Shown: positions 27,609 through 36,512 of the stretch, piece after piece
Layout: every line of letters begins with the position of its first letter
How positions within the stretch are numbered: the stretch's first letter is position 1
Assembly: GCA_029558535.1 (NCBI GenBank)
Contig: JAKQEK010000292.1
Span: 39,422 to 103,421, forward strand
Length of the DNA: 64,000 nucleotides
From: Bacteroidota bacterium
GTDB lineage: Bacteria; Bacteroidota; Bacteroidia; Bacteroidales; ML635J-15
Reading direction: 5' to 3'
Notes under the pieces: generated by a model
Databases searched by the model: none
Told to the model about the DNA's origin: nothing
What the model saw: only the letters and a program-made list of their open reading frames with translations
Translations under genes and position numbers: made by a program

Positions 27609-28675
27609 AAATACAAATCTAATAAATTTTTCAAATCTTCACCATTAGGCTCAATAGGTTTATAATCTATAAAACTAGTTTCTGTAATGTCAAAGTTTAA
27701 AATATCATTTTGTTTAACACAGATGAAGCCATACTTTTTAAGGTGATTTCCCAGATATTCTTGCTCTGGTTGCCCGGGAGTAGGTATAAGAATAGCATTT
27801 TTTCTGATAGTTATAAGATCCATAATAGTGCTGTATCCACTTCGGCATAAAATAATTTCGGCTGAATTTAAATAAGAAAGGAATTCTGAATCATCACAGT
27901 GATTAATTAAACGAATATTTCCTATTTGAATATTCTCACTTTGTTTTTCAGGCAATCCTCTAAAAATCAATGTTTTTGTGTTTTCGTTCTTAAATTTTTT
28001 TATTAAGATGTCTTCAAATACTTTTCTTTGAGGTTCTGGACCCGAAATAATACAGACAATATCATATTTAGGTTTGTTTTCTGAATAATTCGGTTGCACT
28101 ATTGAAAATCTTGACAAAGGTCCAATGTATTTAAGATTTAATCCTGTTGTATTTTTTGACAATCGTCCTGCATAGCTATTGTTATCAAAATCGGGAACAA
28201 AGCAGTAGTCATATTTTTTTATTATATTCTTATGTAATTTTGATAATATATTTGATAATATTCCCCTGTTTTTTGATGGGTAAACATTGATTTGATGAGT
28301 GAAGTAAATGGATTTTAATTTAGGGAGGTAAATACCGGGTCTGTTATCGGATATTATTGTATCAATCATATATTTGTTTACTATGTTTTTTAAATATTTT
28401 CTTTCCCTGTACATATTTACAAAAAGAAGAAAAAAATTGAAATAGAATGTAAAACCTATTGCCCGTTTAGTGCTGTACTGGAGCGTAGGAGCGGGGATAT
28501 ATTCTATTTCAAGATTAGGAAACCTTCTGGCTAATAAATCCAATGAGTTCCCATTTCCGGCAATTATAATATTTTTATTCCTTTTAATGCAAAAATCAAT
28601 TATTGGAATCATTCTGCTTGCATGTCCCAAGCCCCAGTTAAGAGGACAAATAAGTATGTTTGTTGAACTTTTCAA
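27605..28675 (-). CDS. MurG-like (GT28 fold) glycosyltransferase
   Basis: 356 residues. The start, ILICPLNWGLGHASRMIPII, is the glycine/His-rich loop of GT-B enzymes related to MurG and to UDP-glucuronosyltransferases. The C-terminal half has VCIISGPEPQRK and RSGYSTIMDLI followed by TPGQPEQ, the nucleotide-sugar site of GT28-like proteins. It is not MurG itself (length and neighbours differ). It starts 15 bases after the amidohydrolase stop and overlaps the GT2 gene. A role in surface glycan or glycolipid synthesis is likely, with unknown substrate. Confidence 0.82.
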   Translation of the reverse strand: MKSSTNILICPLNWGLGHASRMIPIIDFCIKRNKNIIIAGNGNSLDLLARRFPNLEIEYIPAPTLQYSTKRAIGFTFYFNFFLLFVNMYRERKYLKNIVNKYMIDTIISDNRPGIYLPKLKSIYFTHQINVYPSKNRGILSNILSKLHKNIIKKYDYCFVPDFDNNSYAGRLSKNTTGLNLKYIGPLSRFSIVQPNYSENKPKYDIVCIISGPEPQRKVFEDILIKKFKNENTKTLIFRGLPEKQSENIQIGNIRLINHCDDSEFLSYLNSAEIILCRSGYSTIMDLITIRKNAILIPTPGQPEQEYLGNHLKKYGFICVKQNDILNFDITETSFIDYKPIEPNGEDLKNLLDLYL

Positions 28676-28690
28676 AAATTAAAGACTTAT

Positions 28691-29839
28691 TTACATTATT
28701 CTCGTGGTAAAGCTATTGTTAGTTATTTTTAAATTTATAAGGTCAACATTATTGATTAATATAATCCCTGGATTCGTTCCAATCTTAAAAGTGCCGAATT
28801 CGCTCTCTTTTAATGCCTCTGCTCCGGTTTTTGTAATCATTTTTAACAATTCACTTAACTTTAATTCAGGATAATAATTAGACAATAATTTTATTTCATT
28901 GAAAATATTTAATTCTGTATTTGAAGCAATTGAATCTGTTCCAACTACAATTCGATTTATGTTATTGTAAACGAAATCCGAAGATGGCAATTCATTATGT
29001 AAATATAAATTTGAAGCCGGGCATAAACAGTAATATTTGTTTGTGTCAGTAGCAGAAGCTGTTTTTACTTTTACATTGTGTACAAGAATAATTGTTGATG
29101 TATTTGGAAAACTATCAATTAAATCATATAAATCATTGATATTTGTAACAATAGCAGAAAAGTCCCGGTTTATCTTTAAAATGCATTTATATAAAGCATT
29201 ATGTTCTCCTTGAAAAAATCTTAACTCTTCTTCAGATTCCAAAAAATGAATGCTAAGCATATCATGAATAGAATTTTTTAAAAAATGATTTAATATTTCT
29301 AGAGAAACAGAATAGAATGAGTGGAGGGTAGCAGTAGCATTCAACCCTGAAGACTTATACTGTGAAATTAGATTTTCCGACCACGCTATTTTATTTTCTG
29401 CATCTAAGGCATGTGTGCCACTTATTTCAACAAAGTTTCGATATTTAATACTTGATTTCGTTTTGATGTTAATTGTTTTGTCTGTATTAACTATGTCAGA
29501 AACCAGATTTGTTCCTTTGTCAAACATCATTTGGTCATAAAACCGAATTTTTTTTTGATCGTTAAATAAATCACGTCTTGATAATATTTTTGAAACAAAA
29601 TTAGACAAGCCTTTACCCTTCTCATCTGATTTTTCATAATCTGACAGTTCAAGATGGCAATGAGCATTAACAAATCCTGGCGAAAGAATCCCGTTGTAAA
29701 ATATCATTTTAGGTCTTTCGATAAGCGCGTCATTCTCTTTGCCAACATAAATAATTCTGCCTGAGTTGTCAACAGTTATTAACGAATTTTTAATAAGAGA
29801 TTCTCCGTCAAAAATATAGTTTGCAGCAAAATGACGCAT
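28691..29839 (-). CDS. Amidohydrolase/chlorohydrolase family deaminase-like enzyme
   Basis: 382 residues. The N-terminal GFVNAHCHLELS has the HxH metal pair, LVHNVK a third His, and GTDSIASN the Asp that activates water, giving a metal site of the cytosine deaminase/guanine deaminase/S-adenosylhomocysteine deaminase clade. The nearest match by appearance is the aminodeoxyfutalosine deaminase-like group used in one menaquinone pathway (xNAHxHLELS), but the sequence alone cannot settle substrate. Cytoplasmic, metal dependent. It lies four bases from the DUF4296 gene and 15 from the glycosyltransferase, inside the mla operon. Confidence 0.82.
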   Translation of the reverse strand: MRHFAANYIFDGESLIKNSLITVDNSGRIIYVGKENDALIERPKMIFYNGILSPGFVNAHCHLELSDYEKSDEKGKGLSNFVSKILSRRDLFNDQKKIRFYDQMMFDKGTNLVSDIVNTDKTINIKTKSSIKYRNFVEISGTHALDAENKIAWSENLISQYKSSGLNATATLHSFYSVSLEILNHFLKNSIHDMLSIHFLESEEELRFFQGEHNALYKCILKINRDFSAIVTNINDLYDLIDSFPNTSTIILVHNVKVKTASATDTNKYYCLCPASNLYLHNELPSSDFVYNNINRIVVGTDSIASNTELNIFNEIKLLSNYYPELKLSELLKMITKTGAEALKESEFGTFKIGTNPGIILINNVDLINLKITNNSFTTRIM

Positions 29840-29843
29840 TGAT

Positions 29844-30200
29844 TTAGTATATTTTTCCCTTTTCCTGATTAAACCTATCTATTACTCTATCATAGATTTT
29901 ATTAAGAGTGTCCATCTTATTGTGGACATAATATAATAAAGTTTGCTCAAATTGTTCACGTGTATAATTGTGCTTTTTAAATACACTTACATATAATAAT
30001 GAATCAGCAAGCTTATTATCTTTTGTTTTCATTATTTTTGATGTTATTATTGCGTCTGCAAGATGGACATCGTAGATAAGTAGTTCAAAAGAATCCTTTG
30101 GAATTATATTTTCCCCTTTTGGCGTTGAATAGTTTGGTTCAGAAATACATGACATAACAATTACTGAAAACAATATAATAATGACGTAAATTTTTTTCAT
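29844..30200 (-). CDS. DUF4296 family lipoprotein
   Basis: 118 residues. Signal with lipobox VMSC (Cys18). The mature part has LIYDVHLADA near residue 45 and a helical region with FEQTLLYYVHN, both typical of DUF4296 lipoproteins of Bacteroidota. No function is known. It overlaps the mlaF gene by four bases, so it is translated together with the transporter genes, and may act at the membrane near them. Confidence 0.85.
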   Translation of the reverse strand: MKKIYVIIILFSVIVMSCISEPNYSTPKGENIIPKDSFELLIYDVHLADAIITSKIMKTKDNKLADSLLYVSVFKKHNYTREQFEQTLLYYVHNKMDTLNKIYDRVIDRFNQEKGKIY

Positions 30201-30952
30201 GGATTTGTTTTTTTTATTTTTTTACACAATTCTGAAGCAAAGACAAAATCGTTTAGTTCATCATTCTCTGAATTAAAAATGTCTTCACGGCCTCCTTGCC
30301 ACCATTTATGTCCTTCATAAATAAAAATAATACTATCGGCAATTTCCATAACGGAATTCATGTCGTGAGTATTGACGATAGTTGTCATATTATATTCAAC
30401 AGTTATATTATGTATCAGTTGGTCTATCATAATTGCTGTTTGTGGGTCAAGGCCTGAGTTGGGCTCATCGCAAAACAAATATTTGGGGTTAAGAGCAATT
30501 GCTCTGGCTATAGCAACACGTTTTTGCATACCCCCGCTTATTTCGGATGGGAATTGCTTATTTGCATTCTGAATATTAACACGATCTAAACAAAAGTTTA
30601 CTCTATTAAGTTTTTCTTTCTTGGTTAGGTTAGTAAAAAGGTTTAGAGGGAACATAATATTATCTTCAACCGTTTGAGAAGTAAATAAAGCACCACCCTG
30701 AAAAACCATTCCAATCTCTTTACGAATTTCTCTCTTAAATTTGATATTTGCCCTTATAAATTCACGTTCATTAAAAAAGATATCCCCTGTTTCAGGTTTA
30801 ACTAATCCAATTATAGATTTCAACAACACTGTTTTGCCTGAACCACTGCGACCAATTATCATATTTATTTTACCGGGTTCAAAAAAAGCACTAACATCTT
30901 TTAAAACATGCTGATCTCCAAAGCTTTTATTTACATTTTTTACTTCTATCAT
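30197..30952 (-). CDS. mlaF: MlaF-type ABC transporter ATPase
   Basis: 251 residues. Walker A GRSGSGKT (residues 34-41), Q-loop VFQGGALF, signature SGGMQKR and Walker B YLFCDEP are all present. The pairing with an MlaE permease makes it the ATPase of a phospholipid transport system that keeps the outer membrane asymmetric. It overlaps mlaE and the DUF4296 gene by four bases on each side. No MCE (MlaD) subunit is in the window, so its partner must be elsewhere. Confidence 0.92.
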   Translation of the reverse strand: MIEVKNVNKSFGDQHVLKDVSAFFEPGKINMIIGRSGSGKTVLLKSIIGLVKPETGDIFFNEREFIRANIKFKREIRKEIGMVFQGGALFTSQTVEDNIMFPLNLFTNLTKKEKLNRVNFCLDRVNIQNANKQFPSEISGGMQKRVAIARAIALNPKYLFCDEPNSGLDPQTAIMIDQLIHNITVEYNMTTIVNTHDMNSVMEIADSIIFIYEGHKWWQGGREDIFNSENDELNDFVFASELCKKIKKTNP

Positions 30953-31689
30953 GTCAGCAGTAGTTGTGTTAAAATCAGGTTAAACAACAAAACTAGGATA
31001 ATACTATAAACGACAGCTTTTGTACTACTTTTACCAACTTCGAGAGCTCCACCGAAAGTATAGTATCCATGAAATGAAGAAACCGAAGTAATGATAATCG
31101 AAAACACACATATTTTAATCAGAGAATAAGTAACATAAAATGGGACAAACATATAATTTAGCCCGTAAATATAATCATAAATACTTACGACATCTGTTGC
31201 TGTGGCTATCAAATAGCCCCCAAAAATTCCAAGAATGATACTAAGTAGATTTAGTATAGGAAAAGATATTAATGCAGCAGTAATTTTGGGTAAGATTAAA
31301 TAATTTGCTGAATTTACTCCCATAATTTCTAAGGCATCAATTTGTTCAGTTATTCTCATTGTGCCAATTTCTGAGGCAATGTTTGATCCTACTTTGCCTG
31401 CAAGAATTAAGCAAATTATAGTACTTGAAAATTCTAAAATAAAAGTGTCTCTTGCGCTTAGACCTATTAAATATTGCGGAATAACCGGTGATGTAAAATT
31501 TATCGCAACCTGTAATGTCAATACTGCTCCCATGAAAACCGATACAATTGATACAATCCAAATGGAATCCATCCCGATTTGTTCAATTTCTTCAAATACG
31601 CGTTTAATGAAAATCCTAGCCCGTACTGGTTTAGTAAATACTGCACTCATCAGCACCAAATATTGCCCTATAACAGATAGAAGTTTCAT
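30949..31689 (-). CDS. mlaE: MlaE-type ABC transporter permease
   Basis: 246 residues, with an amphipathic N-terminal helix and about five transmembrane helices. KVGSNIASEIGTMRITEQIDALEIMGVNS is the hallmark of MlaE/TrnL-like permeases (residues near 115-142; quoted in parts: GSNIASEIGTM, TEQIDALEI). It forms the membrane part of the Mla system with MlaF. First gene of a six-gene operon. The divergent manC-like gene begins 92 bases away. Confidence 0.92.
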   Translation of the reverse strand: MKLLSVIGQYLVLMSAVFTKPVRARIFIKRVFEEIEQIGMDSIWIVSIVSVFMGAVLTLQVAINFTSPVIPQYLIGLSARDTFILEFSSTIICLILAGKVGSNIASEIGTMRITEQIDALEIMGVNSANYLILPKITAALISFPILNLLSIILGIFGGYLIATATDVVSIYDYIYGLNYMFVPFYVTYSLIKICVFSIIITSVSSFHGYYTFGGALEVGKSSTKAVVYSIILVLLFNLILTQLLLT

Positions 31690-31723
31690 ATTTATTTGTA
31701 GTTACAAATTTAATTAAACTCTC

Positions 31724-31753
31724 TTGCAAATGAAAAAAAATATCACTATATTG
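31724..31753 (+). promoter_or_regulatory. Possible promoter of the guanylyltransferase gene
   Basis: TTG at 31724-31726 and TATATTG at 31747-31753 are 20 bases apart. This is a partial match to the Bacteroidota consensus (one T short in the -7 box), about 29 bases before the ATG at 31782. Confidence 0.3.
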
Positions 31754-31781
31754 TGTTAATTTAAATTCTAAAGTTGTAATT

Positions 31782-32864
31782 ATGGAACAAAACTATTGTG
31801 TAATAATGGCGGGTGGAATTGGAAGCCGTTTTTGGCCGGTAAGTCGCAGCAATATGCCAAAGCAGTTTCTTGATATAATGGGGACTGGAAGAACATTAAT
31901 TCAACAAACATTTGATCGAATTGTAAAAATAATTCCTGTTGAAAACATATATGTTGTTACAAATGAGGAATACAGAAATATTGTTCAAAATCAACTTCCT
32001 TTAGTTCCTAATGAAAATATCATTGGAGAGCCGATGAGAAGGAATACTGCACCATGTATTTTATACGCAAACTTAAGAATCGGATTAAGAAATCCCAATG
32101 CGAATATTGTCGTAACACCTGCAGATCATCTTATTGTTAATGAGAAAGAATTTCTCAAAAACATTTCGGAAGGTCTCGAATATATAGATACCAATAATTC
32201 ATTGGTTACTTTTGGGATTACTCCGGATCGTCCTGCTACGGGTTATGGTTATATTCAAATGGCGAATGAGGGGGATGACTCCAGGTTTGTTCCGGTTAAA
32301 ACATTTACAGAAAAACCTCATCTTGAACTTGCCAAATTCTTCATAAGTAGTGGAGATTTTTTGTGGAATTCTGGAATATTTCTTTGGAAACATGATGTTA
32401 TTGATAGTGCAATAAAGGAATTCTTACCAGAAATGTATAATCTATTCGTAGAAAATAAAGCGGTTTTTGGTACAGATGAAGAAAATGTCGCTATCAATAG
32501 AATTTATTCTGATGCTAAAAGTATTTCGATAGACTTTGGAGTTATGGAAAAAGCACAAAATGTGCGAGTATTGAAAACAGATTTTGGTTGGTCTGATTTG
32601 GGCACTTGGAATTCTTTATATAGCCTTCATGAAAAGGATTTAGATAATAATGTTGTGCTTGGTGATAAAGTTTTAATAAGTCAATCATCTAATAATTATA
32701 TCAACACCGCCGGCACTCAAAAGGTTGTTATATTGAATGGAATAGAAGATTTGATTGTTGTGGATACAGACTCTGCAATATTAATATGCAAAAGAGAAAA
32801 TGAGCAACAGATATCAGATTTGTTAAATGAGGCTAAGCTAAAATTTGGTGAGGGAATAAAATAA
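31782..32864 (+). CDS. manC: Mannose-1-phosphate guanylyltransferase
   Basis: 360 residues. MAGGIGSRFWPVSRSNMPKQF (pyrophosphorylase signature with the GTP-binding glycines) opens the protein, and TEKPHLELA is the sugar-phosphate motif. The length equals the stand-alone enzymes without a phosphomannose isomerase domain. It makes GDP-mannose from mannose 1-phosphate and GTP in the cytoplasm, feeding GDP-fucose or surface glycans. It is monocistronic, ended by the hairpin at 32869. The glycosyltransferases at 26-28 kb are possible users but lie on the opposite strand in another operon. Confidence 0.93.
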   Translation: MEQNYCVIMAGGIGSRFWPVSRSNMPKQFLDIMGTGRTLIQQTFDRIVKIIPVENIYVVTNEEYRNIVQNQLPLVPNENIIGEPMRRNTAPCILYANLRIGLRNPNANIVVTPADHLIVNEKEFLKNISEGLEYIDTNNSLVTFGITPDRPATGYGYIQMANEGDDSRFVPVKTFTEKPHLELAKFFISSGDFLWNSGIFLWKHDVIDSAIKEFLPEMYNLFVENKAVFGTDEENVAINRIYSDAKSISIDFGVMEKAQNVRVLKTDFGWSDLGTWNSLYSLHEKDLDNNVVLGDKVLISQSSNNYINTAGTQKVVILNGIEDLIVVDTDSAILICKRENEQQISDLLNEAKLKFGEGIK

Positions 32865-32865
32865 A

Positions 32866-32892
32866 AAAAGGAGCAGAAAGCTCCTTTTTTTA
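32866..32892. terminator. Bidirectional terminator
   Basis: Stem AGGAGC (32869-32874) pairs with GCTCCT (32880-32885), with A-tract before and T-tract after. It ends manC on one strand and the gldKLMN operon on the other. Confidence 0.85.
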
Positions 32893-32905
32893 TCATGTTG
32901 TTAGT

Positions 32906-33823
32906 TTAATATTCCCATTGATCGTGTTCAATTTTGAATATTTCTTCCTGAATTCTTTCGCCTTCACGAATTGCATCAATACCAAGCAAATAGTCCGAAA
33001 TTAACCTATTATCATAGTTGTTAGATTCTGCAACAATATAACTTGTAAATCTTCTTTTGAAGAAGATATCATCAAAAGTTTTATGCTCGGCATCATTTTG
33101 TGAATTAAAAACTTCATAAGAAGCTAGCAAAGGTCTGTAATCTGGGAAATAAATCCAGAAAGGCCAAATACGTTGTTCACCTTGCCAACCATCAGGAGAA
33201 ATTGCAACTATACGAACATCCATCAAAGATCTTTGTTTGTCAAAAACCCATTCTTCCCAAATCCATAACATATCCATAACTCTTGTATCTTCGAGTTTAG
33301 CAGGAATAGTTACGTCAACAAGGTTTCCATCAATGTCTTGCTCTTGAATAGTCTCAAAATAAGCCAATAAATCTCCCCTGACAGGATCATCTACTTCAAT
33401 CGGCTGTCTGTGCCAGTTAGTTATATCGCTTGGATTTAATTTGAAAACAGGATATTGTTTCCCTTGAATTGTATCTAGTAATTCTCCGGTGATTATATCA
33501 TATTTTTCACCTAATACACCAATGTTATATATTAGATAAAGAAAATTCACACGGCTTCTTTGAGGCTGAACGCCAGTTCCTGCCGGATATGTCATCCTGA
33601 TAATCGGGAAATAAAGAGGATGGTTCTGTTTTTCCCTGAGTTCAATTACTCTCAGAATTTTTTTCGAATACATAGCGTCTGCTTCCCTAATATTTTGATA
33701 GGGGACAAATGTGCGTTCTACTGTATTTTCTCTCATGTAGGCACCATCCAAAACCTGTGCTTTAGTAGTAAAAGCAAGGCTTAGAAATGCGATTATCGGG
33801 AAAAACTTAATTAACATTTTCAT
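32906..33823 (-). CDS. gldN: Type IX secretion system ring protein GldN/PorN
   Basis: 305 residues with a signal peptide (MKMLIKFFPIIAFLSLAFTTKA). AYMRENTVERTFVPYQNIRE and SKKILRVIELREKQNHPLYFP are characteristic of GldN/PorN. In known systems GldN and GldK form rings on the periplasmic face of the outer membrane and are needed for secretion of proteins with T9SS C-terminal domains and for gliding. Last gene of the operon, six bases after gldM, ending at the bidirectional terminator. Confidence 0.95.
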   Translation of the reverse strand: MKMLIKFFPIIAFLSLAFTTKAQVLDGAYMRENTVERTFVPYQNIREADAMYSKKILRVIELREKQNHPLYFPIIRMTYPAGTGVQPQRSRVNFLYLIYNIGVLGEKYDIITGELLDTIQGKQYPVFKLNPSDITNWHRQPIEVDDPVRGDLLAYFETIQEQDIDGNLVDVTIPAKLEDTRVMDMLWIWEEWVFDKQRSLMDVRIVAISPDGWQGEQRIWPFWIYFPDYRPLLASYEVFNSQNDAEHKTFDDIFFKRRFTSYIVAESNNYDNRLISDYLLGIDAIREGERIQEEIFKIEHDQWEY

Positions 33824-33829
33824 AATATA

Positions 33830-35470
33830 TTATTTTACGATTACTGTTACACCATTGGTTTGTCTTGTTCCCGAAGGACCGTTATAAAAAATGTTGGAGA
33901 AACTAACCTGAGAACCTTGTCCCATTTTGTTAATTTCATTTAAAACTTCCTGTGAGAACTGAGATCCTTGTACTGTTACTTTATTGGTAACGCCACGGAC
34001 AGTATAGAAAAAGTCATACTTTGCAATTGTGTAGTTAACACCTTCGAATGGGAAGAAATCACTTTCCAATCTTGCACTTAAGTATGGATTTCTGGTTAAA
34101 GCAGCTTTTGGTAATTCAGATCCGTCTTTATAAGCACCTGCAACGAGAATTGATGGAGGAGGCACATTAAGAACGTTGAATTTAGCAGATCCAAGGGTTC
34201 TACCACCTTCTTCTGTTCTAACAGAAACAGTTATTAAGACTTCTTTTGCAGTAACTGATTGTGGAACTGAAACAATATAACCACCTGCTGCACCTCTAAT
34301 TGAAGCACCGCCGCTGATACTGACACTAACACTTTCTTTAGGATAACCAGATACCGCAACTTCAACCGGATTATCAAGACCTCGGTAGAATACATTACAT
34401 TTAGTGGCTGATACGGTAAATCCTGCATCGCCTACCTGATAAGTACCTGTATATGGTAACCACATATCACCACGATTTGATTTATAATGAACAAGCCCAC
34501 CATATGTAAAATCACCAACTGATCCACAACTTCTAGTATGAATACCTTTACCACTTGCGTCAAGAGGTAGTGTGTCATAACTTGCTCCTTGTCTTAAGCG
34601 ATATTGAACTTCACCGTTAACAACAGTTGAGTCATAGAAAGGTTTATCGTAAGTAAGATAAACAGTTGGTCTCATGGAAGTATCACGAGCACCAAGGAAT
34701 ACATTTGAAGTATATGTCCCTCCTCTTATAATAAAGCTTTTTGGAGAGCTAACCAAACCCTCAAGAGCTGTAATTCTTATATCAAGACCTTCTAAAGCAG
34801 AAATCATATATTCTAAAATATCTGCTTCAGCATTTCTAACATCAGCCTGAATCTTTGAAAGCATAGCTATAGTCCCAATCATAGGCATACCACGACAAAT
34901 AGTTTCTTGCCATGACCATGGTTCGTCTTTATTGTCTTTTTGATCTACAATTTCAAGATTTTTGTCAATGTTTTTATATACAGTGCTTCCGGTATCTTTT
35001 GCTATCTCAAGAAGAACTTTACGATAATTTTCCATCCATAACCTTAAGCTGTCTCCCATCATTGGACCACCCTCTCCAACCATTACTATTGTTGCAGCAT
35101 GTAAATCATCTTTTTTCTTAATTTCATCTTCTAGTGTAGCATCAGGTCCTTGACTTGACTGTATTATCATTAATTTAAGCCGGTCAATGTCAGCAACAAA
35201 TTTGTTAGCCATTGTTTCAATTTCATGAGCTTGTTTAGCCATTTGCGTATATTTCCCGGGTTGTTCAGCTACTTTTGCATCAATTAAACCATATAAAGAT
35301 TTGGTTTTATTGGAAAAGTTGACGGTTGTTTTTTTAATGCTGTCGTCAATTTTGACGAAAGCAGTTACAATCTCAGATGACACATTAAGAGCCAAAAGAG
35401 CTGTATAAAACAAATACATCATTCCTATCATTTTCTGCCTCGGGGTTTCCGGGCAATTTCCTCCTGCCAT
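33830..35470 (-). CDS. gldM: Type IX secretion system motor protein GldM/PorM
   Basis: 546 residues. MAGGNCPETPRQKMIGMMYLF is the conserved start, with one transmembrane helix at about 19-37 (the inner-membrane helix that enters GldL). A long periplasmic part follows with the D1-D4-like beta domains, and the end is rich in glycine/Ser loops. GldM spans the periplasm and links the GldL proton motor to the GldKN rings. It is somewhat longer than flavobacterial GldM. It lies 46 bases downstream of gldL and six bases upstream of gldN. Confidence 0.96.
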   Translation of the reverse strand: MAGGNCPETPRQKMIGMMYLFYTALLALNVSSEIVTAFVKIDDSIKKTTVNFSNKTKSLYGLIDAKVAEQPGKYTQMAKQAHEIETMANKFVADIDRLKLMIIQSSQGPDATLEDEIKKKDDLHAATIVMVGEGGPMMGDSLRLWMENYRKVLLEIAKDTGSTVYKNIDKNLEIVDQKDNKDEPWSWQETICRGMPMIGTIAMLSKIQADVRNAEADILEYMISALEGLDIRITALEGLVSSPKSFIIRGGTYTSNVFLGARDTSMRPTVYLTYDKPFYDSTVVNGEVQYRLRQGASYDTLPLDASGKGIHTRSCGSVGDFTYGGLVHYKSNRGDMWLPYTGTYQVGDAGFTVSATKCNVFYRGLDNPVEVAVSGYPKESVSVSISGGASIRGAAGGYIVSVPQSVTAKEVLITVSVRTEEGGRTLGSAKFNVLNVPPPSILVAGAYKDGSELPKAALTRNPYLSARLESDFFPFEGVNYTIAKYDFFYTVRGVTNKVTVQGSQFSQEVLNEINKMGQGSQVSFSNIFYNGPSGTRQTNGVTVIVK

Positions 35471-35516
35471 AAATTTAAGTTTTAATGTTCAACATATAAT
35501 AATCTACTTAATTTAA

Positions 35517-36443
35517 TTAATCTTGCTTAAAATTCATCGCTGAAAGCATGTTACCATAAATGGTATTCATTGCTGCAAGATTATGACTCAATTTGCTGAT
35601 TTCATCACGATAACGCTTTGTATCATCAGCTGATTGTTTCATATTGGCAAGGATTTCATCTAGACCACTATATAATGTTTTTGATGCTTCAATTTGTTGG
35701 TTAGTACCTTGTAATTGTAATTCATAAACAGTATTTAGGGCTGTCAGGTTTTTATTCATTATGCTAAGTTGCTCATTATATGTTTTGTTTTCACCTGTTG
35801 ACATAGTCAACTCTTTGTTCATGGACTCAATTAATTTATTGTAAGTAGAAGCAAGTGCATCACCTGAAGTACCAACTACTGTAGCCGATTTTTCGTAGGT
35901 TGAAGCTAATTTATCAGCCTGTTGATTTAATTTTTCAGCTGAACTACCATACATATCTGCAAATGATGATACTTTTTCTGATGCTTTTTCAAAATTAGCA
36001 ACATAATTATTAGTAGCAACAGCAGCATCTGATACATCATGCAATTTTTCCGTTGTAGAATTAAGATTTTTTAATCCATGACCTAATTTTTCAAATAATT
36101 CAGGTGTGATTTCTGCATTTTCTATCATAGCATCAAATTTCTCTAATGCTGACTTCTTTGTGTTTACCGCATTTTTTCTGTCAGAAATATTTAAATCTTC
36201 TGATACTCCTGCAAGTTCAGGATAAACTAAACTCCAGTCAACTTCTTCATGTGGTGGTTCGAAAGCTGATAAAAAGAAAATAACAGCTTCTGTTAACAAA
36301 CCAATAACCAACATAGGACCTGCTCCAGGGTAGTGCTGAATTTTGAACAATGCACCAACCATAACTATTGCTGCGCCCCATCCATAAACAAATCCCATAA
36401 TTTTTTTGTACTTCTTACTTGAGGTAAATTCACTTAAGCTCAT
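35517..36443 (-). CDS. gldL: Type IX secretion system motor protein GldL/PorL
   Basis: 308 residues. Two transmembrane helices at about residues 14-35 and 40-62 (YGWGAAIVMVGALFKIQHYPG, GLLTEAVIFFLSAFEPP) contain the conserved Glu (near 49) of the proton path. A long helical cytoplasmic tail (about 70-300) is rich in Ala/Ser/Lys and predicted coiled coil. GldL with GldM forms the inner-membrane motor powered by the proton gradient. The length is close to Porphyromonas PorL rather than the shorter flavobacterial form. Confidence 0.95.
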   Translation of the reverse strand: MSLSEFTSSKKYKKIMGFVYGWGAAIVMVGALFKIQHYPGAGPMLVIGLLTEAVIFFLSAFEPPHEEVDWSLVYPELAGVSEDLNISDRKNAVNTKKSALEKFDAMIENAEITPELFEKLGHGLKNLNSTTEKLHDVSDAAVATNNYVANFEKASEKVSSFADMYGSSAEKLNQQADKLASTYEKSATVVGTSGDALASTYNKLIESMNKELTMSTGENKTYNEQLSIMNKNLTALNTVYELQLQGTNQQIEASKTLYSGLDEILANMKQSADDTKRYRDEISKLSHNLAAMNTIYGNMLSAMNFKQD

Positions 36444-36512
36444 AATCGTGTCAGTTTTTAATTAATACTATTTATTTATATATACTCGAAATTAAAATTT
36501 CAATATTTATTA

